Below, piece after piece: positions 1-8,250 of a DNA stretch of 64,000 bases. A model generated the notes under the pieces. The model worked only from the letters and a program-made list of their open reading frames with translations. It ran no database searches and was not told the origin of the DNA. Location: positions 1 to 64,000 of the forward strand of contig JAXLQJ010000018.1 in NCBI GenBank assembly GCA_046331705.1. The letters run 5' to 3'. A program made the position numbers and the translations under genes. The DNA is from JADJOY01 sp046331705 [NCBI: bacterium]. Lineage in GTDB: Bacteria; JADJOY01. Position 1 is the stretch's first letter. Each line of letters opens with the position of its first letter.

Positions 1-512
1 AGCCACGAGAGCCACGGATCGGCCCACGTCCGATAGATCGCCTGTCGCGTCGCCAGCACCAGCGCGAGCAGCGCCATCACGCGCAGCACCGGCGGCGGTG
101 CCCGCACGCCGCGAACCACGTGCGCCGGCCCGGTCCGCCCGAGACGAGCGTCGAGCGCCAGCGTGGTCACCAAACGGAGGATGAGCCCCCAATAGGCGAG
201 CATCCAGAGCGGGATCGACGAGAACGGATCGAGATCGCTCGGCACGCCGTAGCGGTAGACGCCGTGGCGAACCACGGTGTTCCAATCGTTGCAGGCGCCG
301 ATCAGCGCACAGCCGCCCAGAAAGAGCGTCTCGCGGCCCATGGGCAACGGGCGCGCGCTCGCGGGGAGTCGCCTCCACGCGAGGAGCCGCGCCGCGTAGG
401 CGGTCGCGACGACCACCGCCATTCGCGCGGGGCTGCGAGCCTCGAGGCACGCCGCGGCACCAACGCTCACGACCGCCGCGACGTCGATCGCGAGCGCGCG
501 TCCCACGCTCAC
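1..512 (-). CDS. Polytopic membrane protein, partial at left edge
   Basis: This leftward reading frame starts at GTG 512-510 and runs off the left edge, so only the first 170 codons are visible. The GTG overlaps the TGA of the radical SAM gene (GTGA, 509-512), which indicates translational coupling. The protein has several hydrophobic stretches (around residues 10-20, 65-75, 105-120 and 145-160) separated by Arg-rich loops. A Trp/Tyr-rich segment (DWNTVVRHGVYRYGVP) lies near residue 80. I do not recognise the family. Its position as third gene behind a TetR regulator and a radical SAM enzyme suggests it serves the same pathway, perhaps on a membrane substrate; that is inference. Confidence 0.6.
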   Translation of the reverse strand, partial: MSVGRALAIDVAAVVSVGAAACLEARSPARMAVVVATAYAARLLAWRRLPASARPLPMGRETLFLGGCALIGACNDWNTVVRHGVYRYGVPSDLDPFSSIPLWMLAYWGLILRLVTTLALDARLGRTGPAHVVRGVRAPPPVLRVMALLALVLATRQAIYRTWADPWLSW

Positions 513-1732
513 CGGGCCCCCAGGAACTCGCCGACCTCCGACAGCAACGAGAGCGGGTGCAAGAGCCCGTGCGCGTAGGCGTCGGTCGAATAGTTCTGCG
601 CCCAGTTGCAGCGCGCGCCGCAGCGGCCCGCGAATCCCGCGGGATCCACGTGCTGGGTGCAATGCGCCCACAGCGCGTCGACGTGGTCGAACGCGAGCAC
701 GTCGGCCTTGAACGGCTCCACATCCACCGAGGCCTTGCACGGCCAGAAGAGCGAGCCGTCGTGATCGACGTGCGGCTTGAGGGTGTTGCGGCAATCGAGC
801 GGCTGGGAAAGCAGCAGGCGGCGGTTGAGACGCGCCGAGCCGTTGATCCGATGACCCGCGGCCTTCCGCGCGAGGATGAGCTTCACGAGCTCGTCGTACG
901 CCGGATCGGCGTGGAGATCGCGCAGCGCCGCGGGGCCGTGGTTCTGCGGCACCGGCGAGAACCAGATCCCGAGATCGCACGCGAGGTCGAGCACGTGGCG
1001 CGCCTGCTCGAGAGCGCCGGGCTGGATCACGGTGTTCACGACCAGCTTCACGCGCATCTCCTGCGCCAGCTCGCGAAGCACCAGCAGCGTCTCGAGCACG
1101 TCCTCGGGATGCGGGTAGTCCCAGGTGCGCGCGAGCCAGTCGAGATCGAGGCCGTCGAGGCTCACCACCACGATGTCCACGTCGGCGAGGAACGCCCGCC
1201 ACGCCGGCTGCGCGAGCTGGCGGCCGAGCGCGCTGCCGTTGGTGTTCACGATGATCGGGAAGTACGCGAGGTCGCGCGCGTGGCGCACCAGCTCGGGCAG
1301 ATCCTTGCGCAGCGTGGGCTCGCCGCCAGCGAAGTAGACGCTGGTGGCGCGGGTGCGCATCACCGCGAGCAGCCGCTTGCCCTGCTCCGTGTCGAGCGCA
1401 CCGTCGAGGGGAAGGTCTGGGTAGCGACGGCCGCGATGGTCATCGCAATAGCTGCAGCGGAAGTTGCAGCAGCGGTGCGTGGTCCAGATGAAGTAGAGCG
1501 GCAGGAGATCCTCGCGTCCGGCACGCGCTCGGCGACGATTCTCGACGAAGCACCGCGCCGCGCCGACGATGCTGCGTGCGCGGCGGGTCGCGTCGCGCGG
1601 CAACGAGCGTGGCGGCGAGAGCTCGCGCCGAAGCTCCTCCGCGCGCCGCCGGGCGCGCGCGCCGAGCGCTGCCCAGTCGGGGTGACCTGGCCGCGGCTGG
1701 TAGAGCGAGAACGGCGTCCGCGCTGTGGCCAT
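509..1732 (-). CDS. Radical SAM protein with SPASM-like C-terminal cysteines
   Basis: A 407-residue radical SAM enzyme. The CX3CX2C cluster that ligates the [4Fe-4S]/S-adenosylmethionine site is Cys89, Cys93 and Cys96 (CNFRCSYC), followed by the GGEPTLR motif and a TIM-barrel core. The last third has more cysteines in a SPASM/twitch-like arrangement (LDCRNTL, FWPCKAS, CGARCNW), pointing to an auxiliary cluster. The ATG at 1732 lies five bases beyond the TetR stop codon, so the genes are probably co-transcribed, and the gene overlaps the following membrane-protein start. SPASM enzymes often modify peptides, but no precursor peptide is visible nearby. The substrate is unknown. Confidence 0.85.
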   Translation of the reverse strand: MATARTPFSLYQPRPGHPDWAALGARARRRAEELRRELSPPRSLPRDATRRARSIVGAARCFVENRRRARAGREDLLPLYFIWTTHRCCNFRCSYCDDHRGRRYPDLPLDGALDTEQGKRLLAVMRTRATSVYFAGGEPTLRKDLPELVRHARDLAYFPIIVNTNGSALGRQLAQPAWRAFLADVDIVVVSLDGLDLDWLARTWDYPHPEDVLETLLVLRELAQEMRVKLVVNTVIQPGALEQARHVLDLACDLGIWFSPVPQNHGPAALRDLHADPAYDELVKLILARKAAGHRINGSARLNRRLLLSQPLDCRNTLKPHVDHDGSLFWPCKASVDVEPFKADVLAFDHVDALWAHCTQHVDPAGFAGRCGARCNWAQNYSTDAYAHGLLHPLSLLSEVGEFLGAR

Positions 1733-1737
1733 GGGGA

Positions 1738-2394
1738 TCACCGAGCGCGGGCGGTCGTGCGACGGGTCCGCGCGGAAGGAGAGATGAGATTCGCGAGCGC
1801 ACCCGAGGTCAGCTCGACGAGCACGGCTTCGGCCTCCGCGCGACGGGTTCCCGGCACGAGCACGTACCGCAGCCCGACGCGCAGCCAGAGCGCGAGCAGG
1901 CCGTGCGCCGCCAGGTCGACGTGGCGGCGCTCGTCGGCGCCCGCGCGCGCCACGAGCGCCGAGGTCAGCGCCGCGAGCGCGGGCGGATTGATGCCGGTGG
2001 CGAGCGACTCGGCGGGCAACCCCGAGGTCGCGCGCTCGGCATAGAAGCGCACCAGCGCACGATCGTCGTCGAGCGCGCCGAGGAAGAGGCGCGCGGCCTC
2101 GGCGACGATCCCCGCGAGGGGGCGCGCGACGTCGGCGAGAAGCGGCGCGAGCTCGCGCGACAGGGTGTCGTTGAAGCCTTCGAGGAGCGCGTCCGCCGCC
2201 GCCTCGCGACTCGCGAAGTGGACGTAGAACGTGCCGTGGGCGACCCCTGCTTCGCGGGCGATGTCGGCGACCACGGTGCCCGCGTAGCCCTGGCGCTCGA
2301 AGCAACGACGCGCCGCGGCGAGCAGCGCCGCCCGCGTGGCGGCCTTCTGCTCGCGGCGAGTGGAGCCGGCGACGGGCCTACGTTTCACTGACAT
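1738..2394 (-). CDS. TetR/AcrR family transcriptional regulator
   Basis: A 218-residue TetR-type repressor. The N-terminal helix-turn-helix spans about residues 15-65 with the usual signature (AREAGVAHGTFYVHF); the rest is a helical, Ala-rich ligand-binding domain. The ATG lies inside a perfect palindrome (2385-2405), which fits autoregulation at its own promoter. It is followed within five bases by the radical SAM gene and then a coupled membrane protein, so it probably controls these downstream genes too. The upstream neighbour, a B12-type radical SAM gene, is also leftward. The inducing ligand cannot be read from the sequence. Confidence 0.9.
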   Translation of the reverse strand: MSVKRRPVAGSTRREQKAATRAALLAAARRCFERQGYAGTVVADIAREAGVAHGTFYVHFASREAAADALLEGFNDTLSRELAPLLADVARPLAGIVAEAARLFLGALDDDRALVRFYAERATSGLPAESLATGINPPALAALTSALVARAGADERRHVDLAAHGLLALWLRVGLRYVLVPGTRRAEAEAVLVELTSGALANLISPSARTRRTTARAR

Positions 2395-2405
2395 ATAGTC
2401 AGTGA
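2385..2405. promoter_or_regulatory. Palindromic operator over the TetR start codon
   Basis: Perfect 8-bp arms TCACTGAC and GTCAGTGA are separated by the AT spacer ATATA. The start codon of the TetR gene (2392-2394) lies inside the element. This is the expected kind of target for an autoregulating TetR protein, and the overlap suggests a leaderless or nearly leaderless transcript. No second copy was found in the window. Confidence 0.65.
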
Positions 2406-2556
2406 TATCTCATCAGCGAAATGCGCGCAAGCGGTCCGCGGCGACTGGCGCCCAGTGGCCGGGGGCAGCGCGTCGCGCCACCGGCGCGCGCTCGGACACG
2501 AACCGCAACTCGGCGATCACCGCGGCGCGAAAGCGCCCGCGGCACCGAGGCCACGT

Positions 2557-4155
2557 TCAGGCTTCGATGGCGGAGCCGAGAGCGGCGACGTGGGCGTTGT
2601 GCCCGCGGACGGTGCCGTCGGTGCGCATGGGCGCCATCGCGCCGCCCTGCGAGCCGACGGGCCGCTCGCGATACTCGGAGAAGGGCTGCGAGCGCTTGCG
2701 CAAGATGCCCATGCCGTTCCGGACCAAACGACGCAGGCGCGCCTCGGGCAGCCAGCCCACCCAGCCGCGGCGCACGCGCGCGCGCGCCAGATTGGAGTAG
2801 AGCCGCCCCAGTCGCCCGCGGTGCTTGGCGTCGAGGTAACCCGAGAACTCGTGGACATCGCAGATGTAGCGCGACCACGCGGGGGTGCACGCCACGTTCA
2901 GGTCCTTGAACTCGGCCGTCACCCAATCCTCGAGCCGCGACGGCGGAACCCAGCCGGCACCCACGGCGACGTCGTAGAGCGGTGTGCCTGGATACGGCGA
3001 GAAGAGCGAGCAGTTGTAGACGAAGGCGTCGGGATAGTCGTCGAGGAGCCGATCCATGAGGCGCAGCGTGTCGGTGACCTCGGCGAGCGTCTCCTCGGGA
3101 AAGCCCACCATGAAGTTGTAGTGGGGAACGATTCCCGCTTCCTTGAGCTTGCGATTGGCGACCAGGCACTCGTCGAAAGTCGTGTATTTGTCGATGCGCT
3201 GCTGCGTGGTGTTCGAACCCGACTCGATGCCGATGCGCAGCTCGCGGATGCCGGCGCGGTGGAGCAGCTTGAGGAACTCCACGTCGTAGCGCGAGATGTA
3301 ATCGATGCGGCAGTTGGCGTTGTAGAACTCGACGTCCAGCCCACGGGCGATGATCCGCTCGGCGATCTCCCCCACCCGGCGCTTCGACTGGAAGAAGTTG
3401 TCGTCGAGCATGAACACCGCCCGAAGGTCGAAGCGCTGGATCAGGTCCTCGATCTCCGCCACGACGCGGGCGGGCGAGCGGGCCCGGAAGCGCATGTCGT
3501 TGAACTCGAGGTTGTAGCAATAGCCGCACGGGTGGGCGCAGCCGCGGCTCGATTGATACGCGAGCGAGGCCTTGCCGGTGTAGAAGGCCGTGACCTTGTA
3601 GGCGTCGATGTCGGGAATGAGCGTGTAGTCGGTGGAGGGCAGCCGCTCCACGTCGAGGAGCGCGCGCGGCTTGGTCTTGATCGTCGCGCCGTCGCGCTTG
3701 AAGCCGATCCCGTCCACCGTCGCCAGATCCCGCCCCGTGAGCAGCGCCTGCGCGAGCTCGGGAGCGGCCAGATCGCCCTCGCCGACCACCACCACGTCCA
3801 CGTCCGGATGAGCGAGGGTCTGGTCCGGCAGCAGGCTCGGATGGACGCCGCCCCACACCACCGGCACGCCGGGAGCCACCTCTTTGCAGATCCGCGACGC
3901 CTGCAGGCCGCCCTTGATCTGCACCCCGGTCATCGACGACACGCCGAAGAAGACCGGCTCCTTGGTGAGCGCCTCGCGCAGCCTCGCGGGCCAGTCCTCG
4001 TGGATGCGCTGATCGATGATCTCGACGGCGAACCCGGCGGCGGCGAGCGGTGTCGCGATGGCCAACGTGCCGAGCGGCAGGATCTGGCGATCCTGGAACC
4101 GCCCGGCGCGGCGGACGTCGTGATGGTCCGGGAAGAAGAGAACGACGCGGTTCAT
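2557..4155 (-). CDS. B12-binding-type radical SAM protein
   Basis: A 532-residue protein with the layout of cobalamin-binding-domain radical SAM enzymes. An N-terminal Rossmann-like domain (about residues 1-140, with GGVHPSLLPD and VGEGD) precedes the radical SAM domain, whose CX3CX2C motif is in SRGCAHPCGYCYN. The following core has the ELRIGIESGS and FMVGFPEET motifs typical of this group, with a helical C-terminal region. Relatives include methyltransferases, ring-contracting enzymes and hopanoid or bacteriochlorophyll tailoring enzymes. The substrate is unknown here. The gene is leftward and 160 bp from the TetR start, so it may be its own unit. Confidence 0.85.
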   Translation of the reverse strand: MNRVVLFFPDHHDVRRAGRFQDRQILPLGTLAIATPLAAAGFAVEIIDQRIHEDWPARLREALTKEPVFFGVSSMTGVQIKGGLQASRICKEVAPGVPVVWGGVHPSLLPDQTLAHPDVDVVVVGEGDLAAPELAQALLTGRDLATVDGIGFKRDGATIKTKPRALLDVERLPSTDYTLIPDIDAYKVTAFYTGKASLAYQSSRGCAHPCGYCYNLEFNDMRFRARSPARVVAEIEDLIQRFDLRAVFMLDDNFFQSKRRVGEIAERIIARGLDVEFYNANCRIDYISRYDVEFLKLLHRAGIRELRIGIESGSNTTQQRIDKYTTFDECLVANRKLKEAGIVPHYNFMVGFPEETLAEVTDTLRLMDRLLDDYPDAFVYNCSLFSPYPGTPLYDVAVGAGWVPPSRLEDWVTAEFKDLNVACTPAWSRYICDVHEFSGYLDAKHRGRLGRLYSNLARARVRRGWVGWLPEARLRRLVRNGMGILRKRSQPFSEYRERPVGSQGGAMAPMRTDGTVRGHNAHVAALGSAIEA

Positions 4156-4335
4156 GCGGGCCTGCTCCAGGCTCGATCACTCTACCCTGCCGATTTCGCG
4201 CACGTCACCCGAGCGGGCGCGGCCGGCGGCCGCCGTGGCCCGCGGCTCCGTCGGCGCGATAGAACCTCACGCGGACGGCTCGCTTCGATGCACGCTTCCC
4301 GTCCCGCCCACGGGAAGAGATCGGAGTTCGCGAAG

Positions 4336-6396
4336 ATGCACCATCGCCTGCCACGCGCTTCCCGCTTCGTCGCGCTCTCGGCGACCGTGCCGGCGCTCGC
4401 CCTCGCGGTGCTCGCGACGGCGGGCGGCTGCTCGTCCGATCGCGGCTCGTCCCCGACCGCGGCGACGCTCGCCGAGATCGACGGTGCCGTGAGCGCCGTC
4501 CAGAGCGTGGAGATCGACGATGCGTTCTGGAGCCCGCGCCGCGAGCAGATTCGAACGGTGACGCTGCGCGACCAATACCAGCAGCTCGAGACTCACCACC
4601 GCGTCGAGAATCTGCGCATCGCCGCTGGCGAGCGGCCGGGCGTCCACGAAGGGCTCGAGTTCGACGACTCGGACGTCTACAAATGGCTGGAGGCCGCGTC
4701 CTACCAGCTCGCCCTGCATCCCGAGGACGGCGAGCTTCGGTCGCTCGCGGACGAGCTGGTGCGGTTGATCGCCGCGGCGCAAGCGCCCGACGGCTACCTC
4801 TACACCTTCTACCAGACGCTCGCGCCCGAGCGCCGCTGGTCGATTCCGTGGATGACCCACGAGCTCTACTGCGCCGGACATCTGATCGAGGCGGGCGTGG
4901 CGCACGAGGCGGCCACCGGCAGCGCGGCGCTCCTCGGCCCCGCGATTCGCTTCGCCGATCTGGTCGACCAGACCTTCGGTCCGGGCAAGAACGAGCACGT
5001 GCCGGGGCACCCGGAGATCGAGCTCGCGCTGGTGAAGCTCCATCGACGCACCGGCGACGAGCGGTACCTGGACCTCGCTCGGTTCTTCGTCGATCGCCGC
5101 GGCCATTTCGACGACTACCACCGCGAGATCGTCGCCGATCTGGTCGACTACGCGGCGGTGAACCTGCTCGCCGAACGGAAGCGCGGGTCCGACCGTTCGA
5201 CGGCGCGCAGCGAGGCCGCGCGGCCGGCGGCGCGCGACGCGCAGGCGCCGCTCGCGGTGCGCACCGTGCAGAGCTTCTACTCGGGCGCTTATTTCCAGAA
5301 CCGCCTGCCGCTCCTCGACACCACCGTCGCCGAAGGTCACGCGGTCCGTGCCATGTACTTCTACGCCGGCGCCGCGGCACTGCACCTCGCGCGCCCCGAC
5401 CAGAACCTCCTCGGCGCGCTCGCGACGCTCTGGTCCAACACGATCGAGCGCCGCACGTACCTGACCGGCGGCATGGGCTCGTTGCCCTACATCGAGGGTT
5501 TCGGCGAGGACTACGAGTTGCCCAACGCGTCGTACGCCGAGAGCTGCGCCGCGATCGGCTCGTTCCTCTTCTCGTGGCGGATGCTGCTCGCCACCGGCGA
5601 CGCGCGTTACGCGGACCAGATGGAGCGCACGCTCTACAACGGGCTCCTGGCGGGCATCTCCCTCGACGGCAAGCATTACTTCTACGAGAACCCGCTCAGC
5701 GACGACGGCTCGCGCGAGCGGCAGTCGTGGTACACGGTCTCGTGCTGCCCGCCGAACCTGGCGCGGACGATCTCTTCGCTGCAGCGCTATCTCTTCGCGC
5801 AACGCGGCCGCGAGGTGTGGGTCCACCAGTATGTCGGCAGCCGTGCGTCGCTCGAGGTGCCCGGCGGCCGGCTCGGCCTGCGGGTGCGAAGCGAGCTGCC
5901 GTGGGAGGGCGAGGTCTCGATCGAGGTCGATCTCGCGACGCCAACCGATCTCACGTTCGAGCTGCGGATCCCGGCGTGGGCGACCACGAGCGAGATCCGC
6001 GTCAACGGCGAGCCCGTCGCCGGCGCCGACGCACCCGAGCCGGGAACGTATGCGGCGATCACGCGGCGCTGGACGGACGGCGACCGGATCTCGCTCCATC
6101 TCGAGCTCGTGCCGCGGCTCGTCGAGTCGCCGCCCGAGGTCGTCGCCAACCTGGGCAAGGCCGCCATCGTGCGGGGGCCGCTCGTCTACTGCCTGGAAGA
6201 CAAGGACAACGACCTCGACGTCCACGCCGCGCGGATCGGCACGGAGGTTCCCACGGCAGTGGCGGCGCCCGCGCTGCTCGGCGGCGTCGTGACCGCCGTC
6301 GGCAACAACCGCGACGGCGTGCCCTACACCGCCATCCCCTACTTCGCGTGGGCCAATCGCGGCCGCTCGCACATGGAAGTGTGGCTGGCGCGCTGA
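4336..6396 (+). CDS. GH127 beta-L-arabinofuranosidase-like lipoprotein
   Basis: A 686-residue protein of glycoside hydrolase family 127 (DUF1680, HypBA1-like), which removes beta-L-arabinofuranose from plant glycans and glycoproteins. A signal peptide ends in the lipobox TAGGC, so it is probably an envelope lipoprotein. The paired cysteines Cys470-Cys471 (SCCPPN) match the nucleophile and a zinc ligand of HypBA1. Glu402 and Cys404 (AESC) match the other zinc ligands, and Glu387 (IEGFG) the acid/base. The ATG at 4336 has GGAG nine bases upstream; an in-frame ATG at 4288 would spoil the signal peptide. No other glycan-degrading gene adjoins it. Confidence 0.85.
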   Translation: MHHRLPRASRFVALSATVPALALAVLATAGGCSSDRGSSPTAATLAEIDGAVSAVQSVEIDDAFWSPRREQIRTVTLRDQYQQLETHHRVENLRIAAGERPGVHEGLEFDDSDVYKWLEAASYQLALHPEDGELRSLADELVRLIAAAQAPDGYLYTFYQTLAPERRWSIPWMTHELYCAGHLIEAGVAHEAATGSAALLGPAIRFADLVDQTFGPGKNEHVPGHPEIELALVKLHRRTGDERYLDLARFFVDRRGHFDDYHREIVADLVDYAAVNLLAERKRGSDRSTARSEAARPAARDAQAPLAVRTVQSFYSGAYFQNRLPLLDTTVAEGHAVRAMYFYAGAAALHLARPDQNLLGALATLWSNTIERRTYLTGGMGSLPYIEGFGEDYELPNASYAESCAAIGSFLFSWRMLLATGDARYADQMERTLYNGLLAGISLDGKHYFYENPLSDDGSRERQSWYTVSCCPPNLARTISSLQRYLFAQRGREVWVHQYVGSRASLEVPGGRLGLRVRSELPWEGEVSIEVDLATPTDLTFELRIPAWATTSEIRVNGEPVAGADAPEPGTYAAITRRWTDGDRISLHLELVPRLVESPPEVVANLGKAAIVRGPLVYCLEDKDNDLDVHAARIGTEVPTAVAAPALLGGVVTAVGNNRDGVPYTAIPYFAWANRGRSHMEVWLAR

Positions 6397-6489
6397 GCGC
6401 GGGGCGCGGCGCGGCGGTGCCGCTCGCGCGCGAGGACAGGCGTGCGCCGAGCGCCGCGAATCCCCTATGATCGCGCGCGGAGGGTGCCC

Positions 6490-7002
6490 ATGACCGAACG
6501 CCGCAAGCCTCGCCCGCGTCCCCGACCGCGCTTCGTGCTCCGCTCGCCGCTCTCGCCCACCGAGGTCGCGACGCGCATCAACGACTTCATCCATTCGTCC
6601 TCGCGGGTGCGCGGGATCGCGTTCGATCACCGAATCGAGCTTGCCATCGATGGCGAGGAGCACCACTTCTGGTCACCGCAGGTGGTCGCGAAGGTGGCCG
6701 CCGCCGACGGCGGGGGCGCGGAGATCGACGCGCGCTTCGGACCCGATCCGTACGTGTGGGCGATGTACGTGTTCGGCTACGGGACGCTGGCGGCCGTGAG
6801 CGTGTTCAGCGCCATGTTCGGCATCGCCCAGCTCACGCTGCACCAGCCAGCGACCGCGTTCTTCGTGGCGCCGGCGGCGGCGGTGCTCGCGGGGCTCGTG
6901 TTCGGCGCGTCGTTCGTGGGTCAGGGGCTCGGATCGGACCAGATGTACTTCCTGCGGGCGACACTCGCGAAGCTCACCGACTCCGACGATCCGCCGGTCT
7001 GA
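6490..7002 (+). CDS. Small membrane protein with two helices, unknown function
   Basis: A 170-residue protein that I do not recognise. The start is fixed by a strong GGAGGG site five bases before ATG 6490. An Arg/Pro-rich N-terminus leads into a soluble segment of about 85 residues with acidic and histidine patches. Two hydrophobic helices follow (about residues 90-115 and 118-140), then a short polar tail. It lies about 95 bp after the GH127 gene and converges on the P450 operon, so it may be transcribed with GH127. Confidence 0.6.
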   Translation: MTERRKPRPRPRPRFVLRSPLSPTEVATRINDFIHSSSRVRGIAFDHRIELAIDGEEHHFWSPQVVAKVAAADGGGAEIDARFGPDPYVWAMYVFGYGTLAAVSVFSAMFGIAQLTLHQPATAFFVAPAAAVLAGLVFGASFVGQGLGSDQMYFLRATLAKLTDSDDPPV

Positions 7003-7044
7003 CCTTCGACGCCGACCCGCGCGCGGCGCGCGGGATCGACCGGT

Positions 7045-8250
7045 TCAGCCGGCGACGGTCGTGCGGCGAGGCTCGGGATCGAAGCGGACGTCGAGGCGCT
7101 CGGGGCCACGAAACGCCATCCCCACGATGCCCGACTCGCCGGCGGGATCGAGCCGCAGGTTGGGCAGCCGATCGAGCAGCGCCTCCAGCGCCACCCGTGC
7201 TTCCGCGTACGCCAGCCGCGAGCCGGCGCAAAAATGGCGTCCCACGCCGAAGGCGAGCATGGAGCTGGTGTCGCGCCGGATGTCCCAGACATCGGGGCGA
7301 TCGAAGACCTCGGGATCGCGATTCGCCGAGCCGATCGAGAGCAGGAGCCGCGAGCCGGCCTCGAGCGGGTAGCCGGCGATCGTGGTCGGGCGCACGTTCT
7401 CGCGCCACACCAGCTGCACCGGCCCCTCCCAGCGCAGCGTCTCGTCCATGACCGGTTGCAGCAGCTCGCGGTTCGCGCGGACCTCGTCCAGCACCGCGGG
7501 ATGGGTGAGCAACGCGGTCATCGCGTTGCCGATCAAGTGATACGTGGTCTCCGCACCCGCGATCACCAAGAGCCGCAGGAAGCTCGTCACCTCCGCGTCG
7601 GTGAGGCGCTCGCCATCGATCTCGGCGTGGACGAGCTGACTCACCATGTCGCCGGTCGGCTCGCGGCGCCGGCTCTCGATCACCGGTTCGAAGTACTTGC
7701 CGAGCTTGTGCGCCGCCTTCATCCCCGCGACCGGATCGCTGCCGACGCGCGTGAGATCGATGGCCCAGCGGTGCACCTGCTCGTAGTCCTCGACCGGCAA
7801 GCCGAGGATCGTCACGAACACCCGCAGCGGGAACGTGAACGTGAAGGCTTGCACGAGGTCCGCGCGTCCTTCGTGAGAGAACGCATCGATCAGCTCGTGG
7901 GCGATCCGCTCCATGCGTCCCGGCAAGTCGCCGCGCAACGCCCGTGGCGCCAGATACGGCGTGATGAGCTGGCGGTGCTTGGTGTGCTCGCGACCGTCCA
8001 TCTCGAGGATGGTGCGTCCGATCACGAAGCCGATCCCGGCGGTGTTGGCCTTGTTCGAGTAGAGCTCGTCGTCCACCAGCGCCGCCATCACGTCGGCGTG
8101 GCGCGTGACCAGGTAGCCCTCGTAGCCCGTCCCCCAGAGCTTGGTGACCGGTGATTCGCGGCGCAGCCGCGCGTACACCGAATACGGATCGGGAACCGGC
8201 GCCGACTCGTTGCCGCCGAAGAGATCGATCAGCGTGACCGTGTCGCTCAT
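7045..8250 (-). CDS. Cytochrome P450
   Basis: A 401-residue soluble bacterial P450, a monooxygenase that hydroxylates a hydrophobic substrate. The I-helix oxygen-activation motif is AGAETT (near residue 231), the K-helix ExxR is ETLR (near 270), and the haem-thiolate motif FGVGRHFCAG places the ligand Cys near 341. Its ATG overlaps the stop codon of the preceding acyl-CoA dehydrogenase (ATGA, 8247-8250). It is the last gene of a ligase, dehydrogenase, dehydrogenase, P450 operon, a layout like sterol or terpenoid catabolic operons in which a P450 oxidises the side chain or ring. No ferredoxin or reductase gene is adjacent. Confidence 0.93.
   Translation of the reverse strand: MSDTVTLIDLFGGNESAPVPDPYSVYARLRRESPVTKLWGTGYEGYLVTRHADVMAALVDDELYSNKANTAGIGFVIGRTILEMDGREHTKHRQLITPYLAPRALRGDLPGRMERIAHELIDAFSHEGRADLVQAFTFTFPLRVFVTILGLPVEDYEQVHRWAIDLTRVGSDPVAGMKAAHKLGKYFEPVIESRRREPTGDMVSQLVHAEIDGERLTDAEVTSFLRLLVIAGAETTYHLIGNAMTALLTHPAVLDEVRANRELLQPVMDETLRWEGPVQLVWRENVRPTTIAGYPLEAGSRLLLSIGSANRDPEVFDRPDVWDIRRDTSSMLAFGVGRHFCAGSRLAYAEARVALEALLDRLPNLRLDPAGESGIVGMAFRGPERLDVRFDPEPRRTTVAG

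Noticed and set aside
4267-6666. Long open frame on the minus strand across the GH127 gene
   Set aside because: High GC leaves few stop codons, so opposite-strand frames stay open. The plus-strand protein has clear family motifs and the minus frame is Arg/Val/Glu-rich with no recognisable domain.
7016-7034. GC-rich palindrome between convergent genes, considered as a terminator
   Set aside because: The stem is strong but its central loop is too short and there is no T-run on either side; it may be random in GC-rich DNA.
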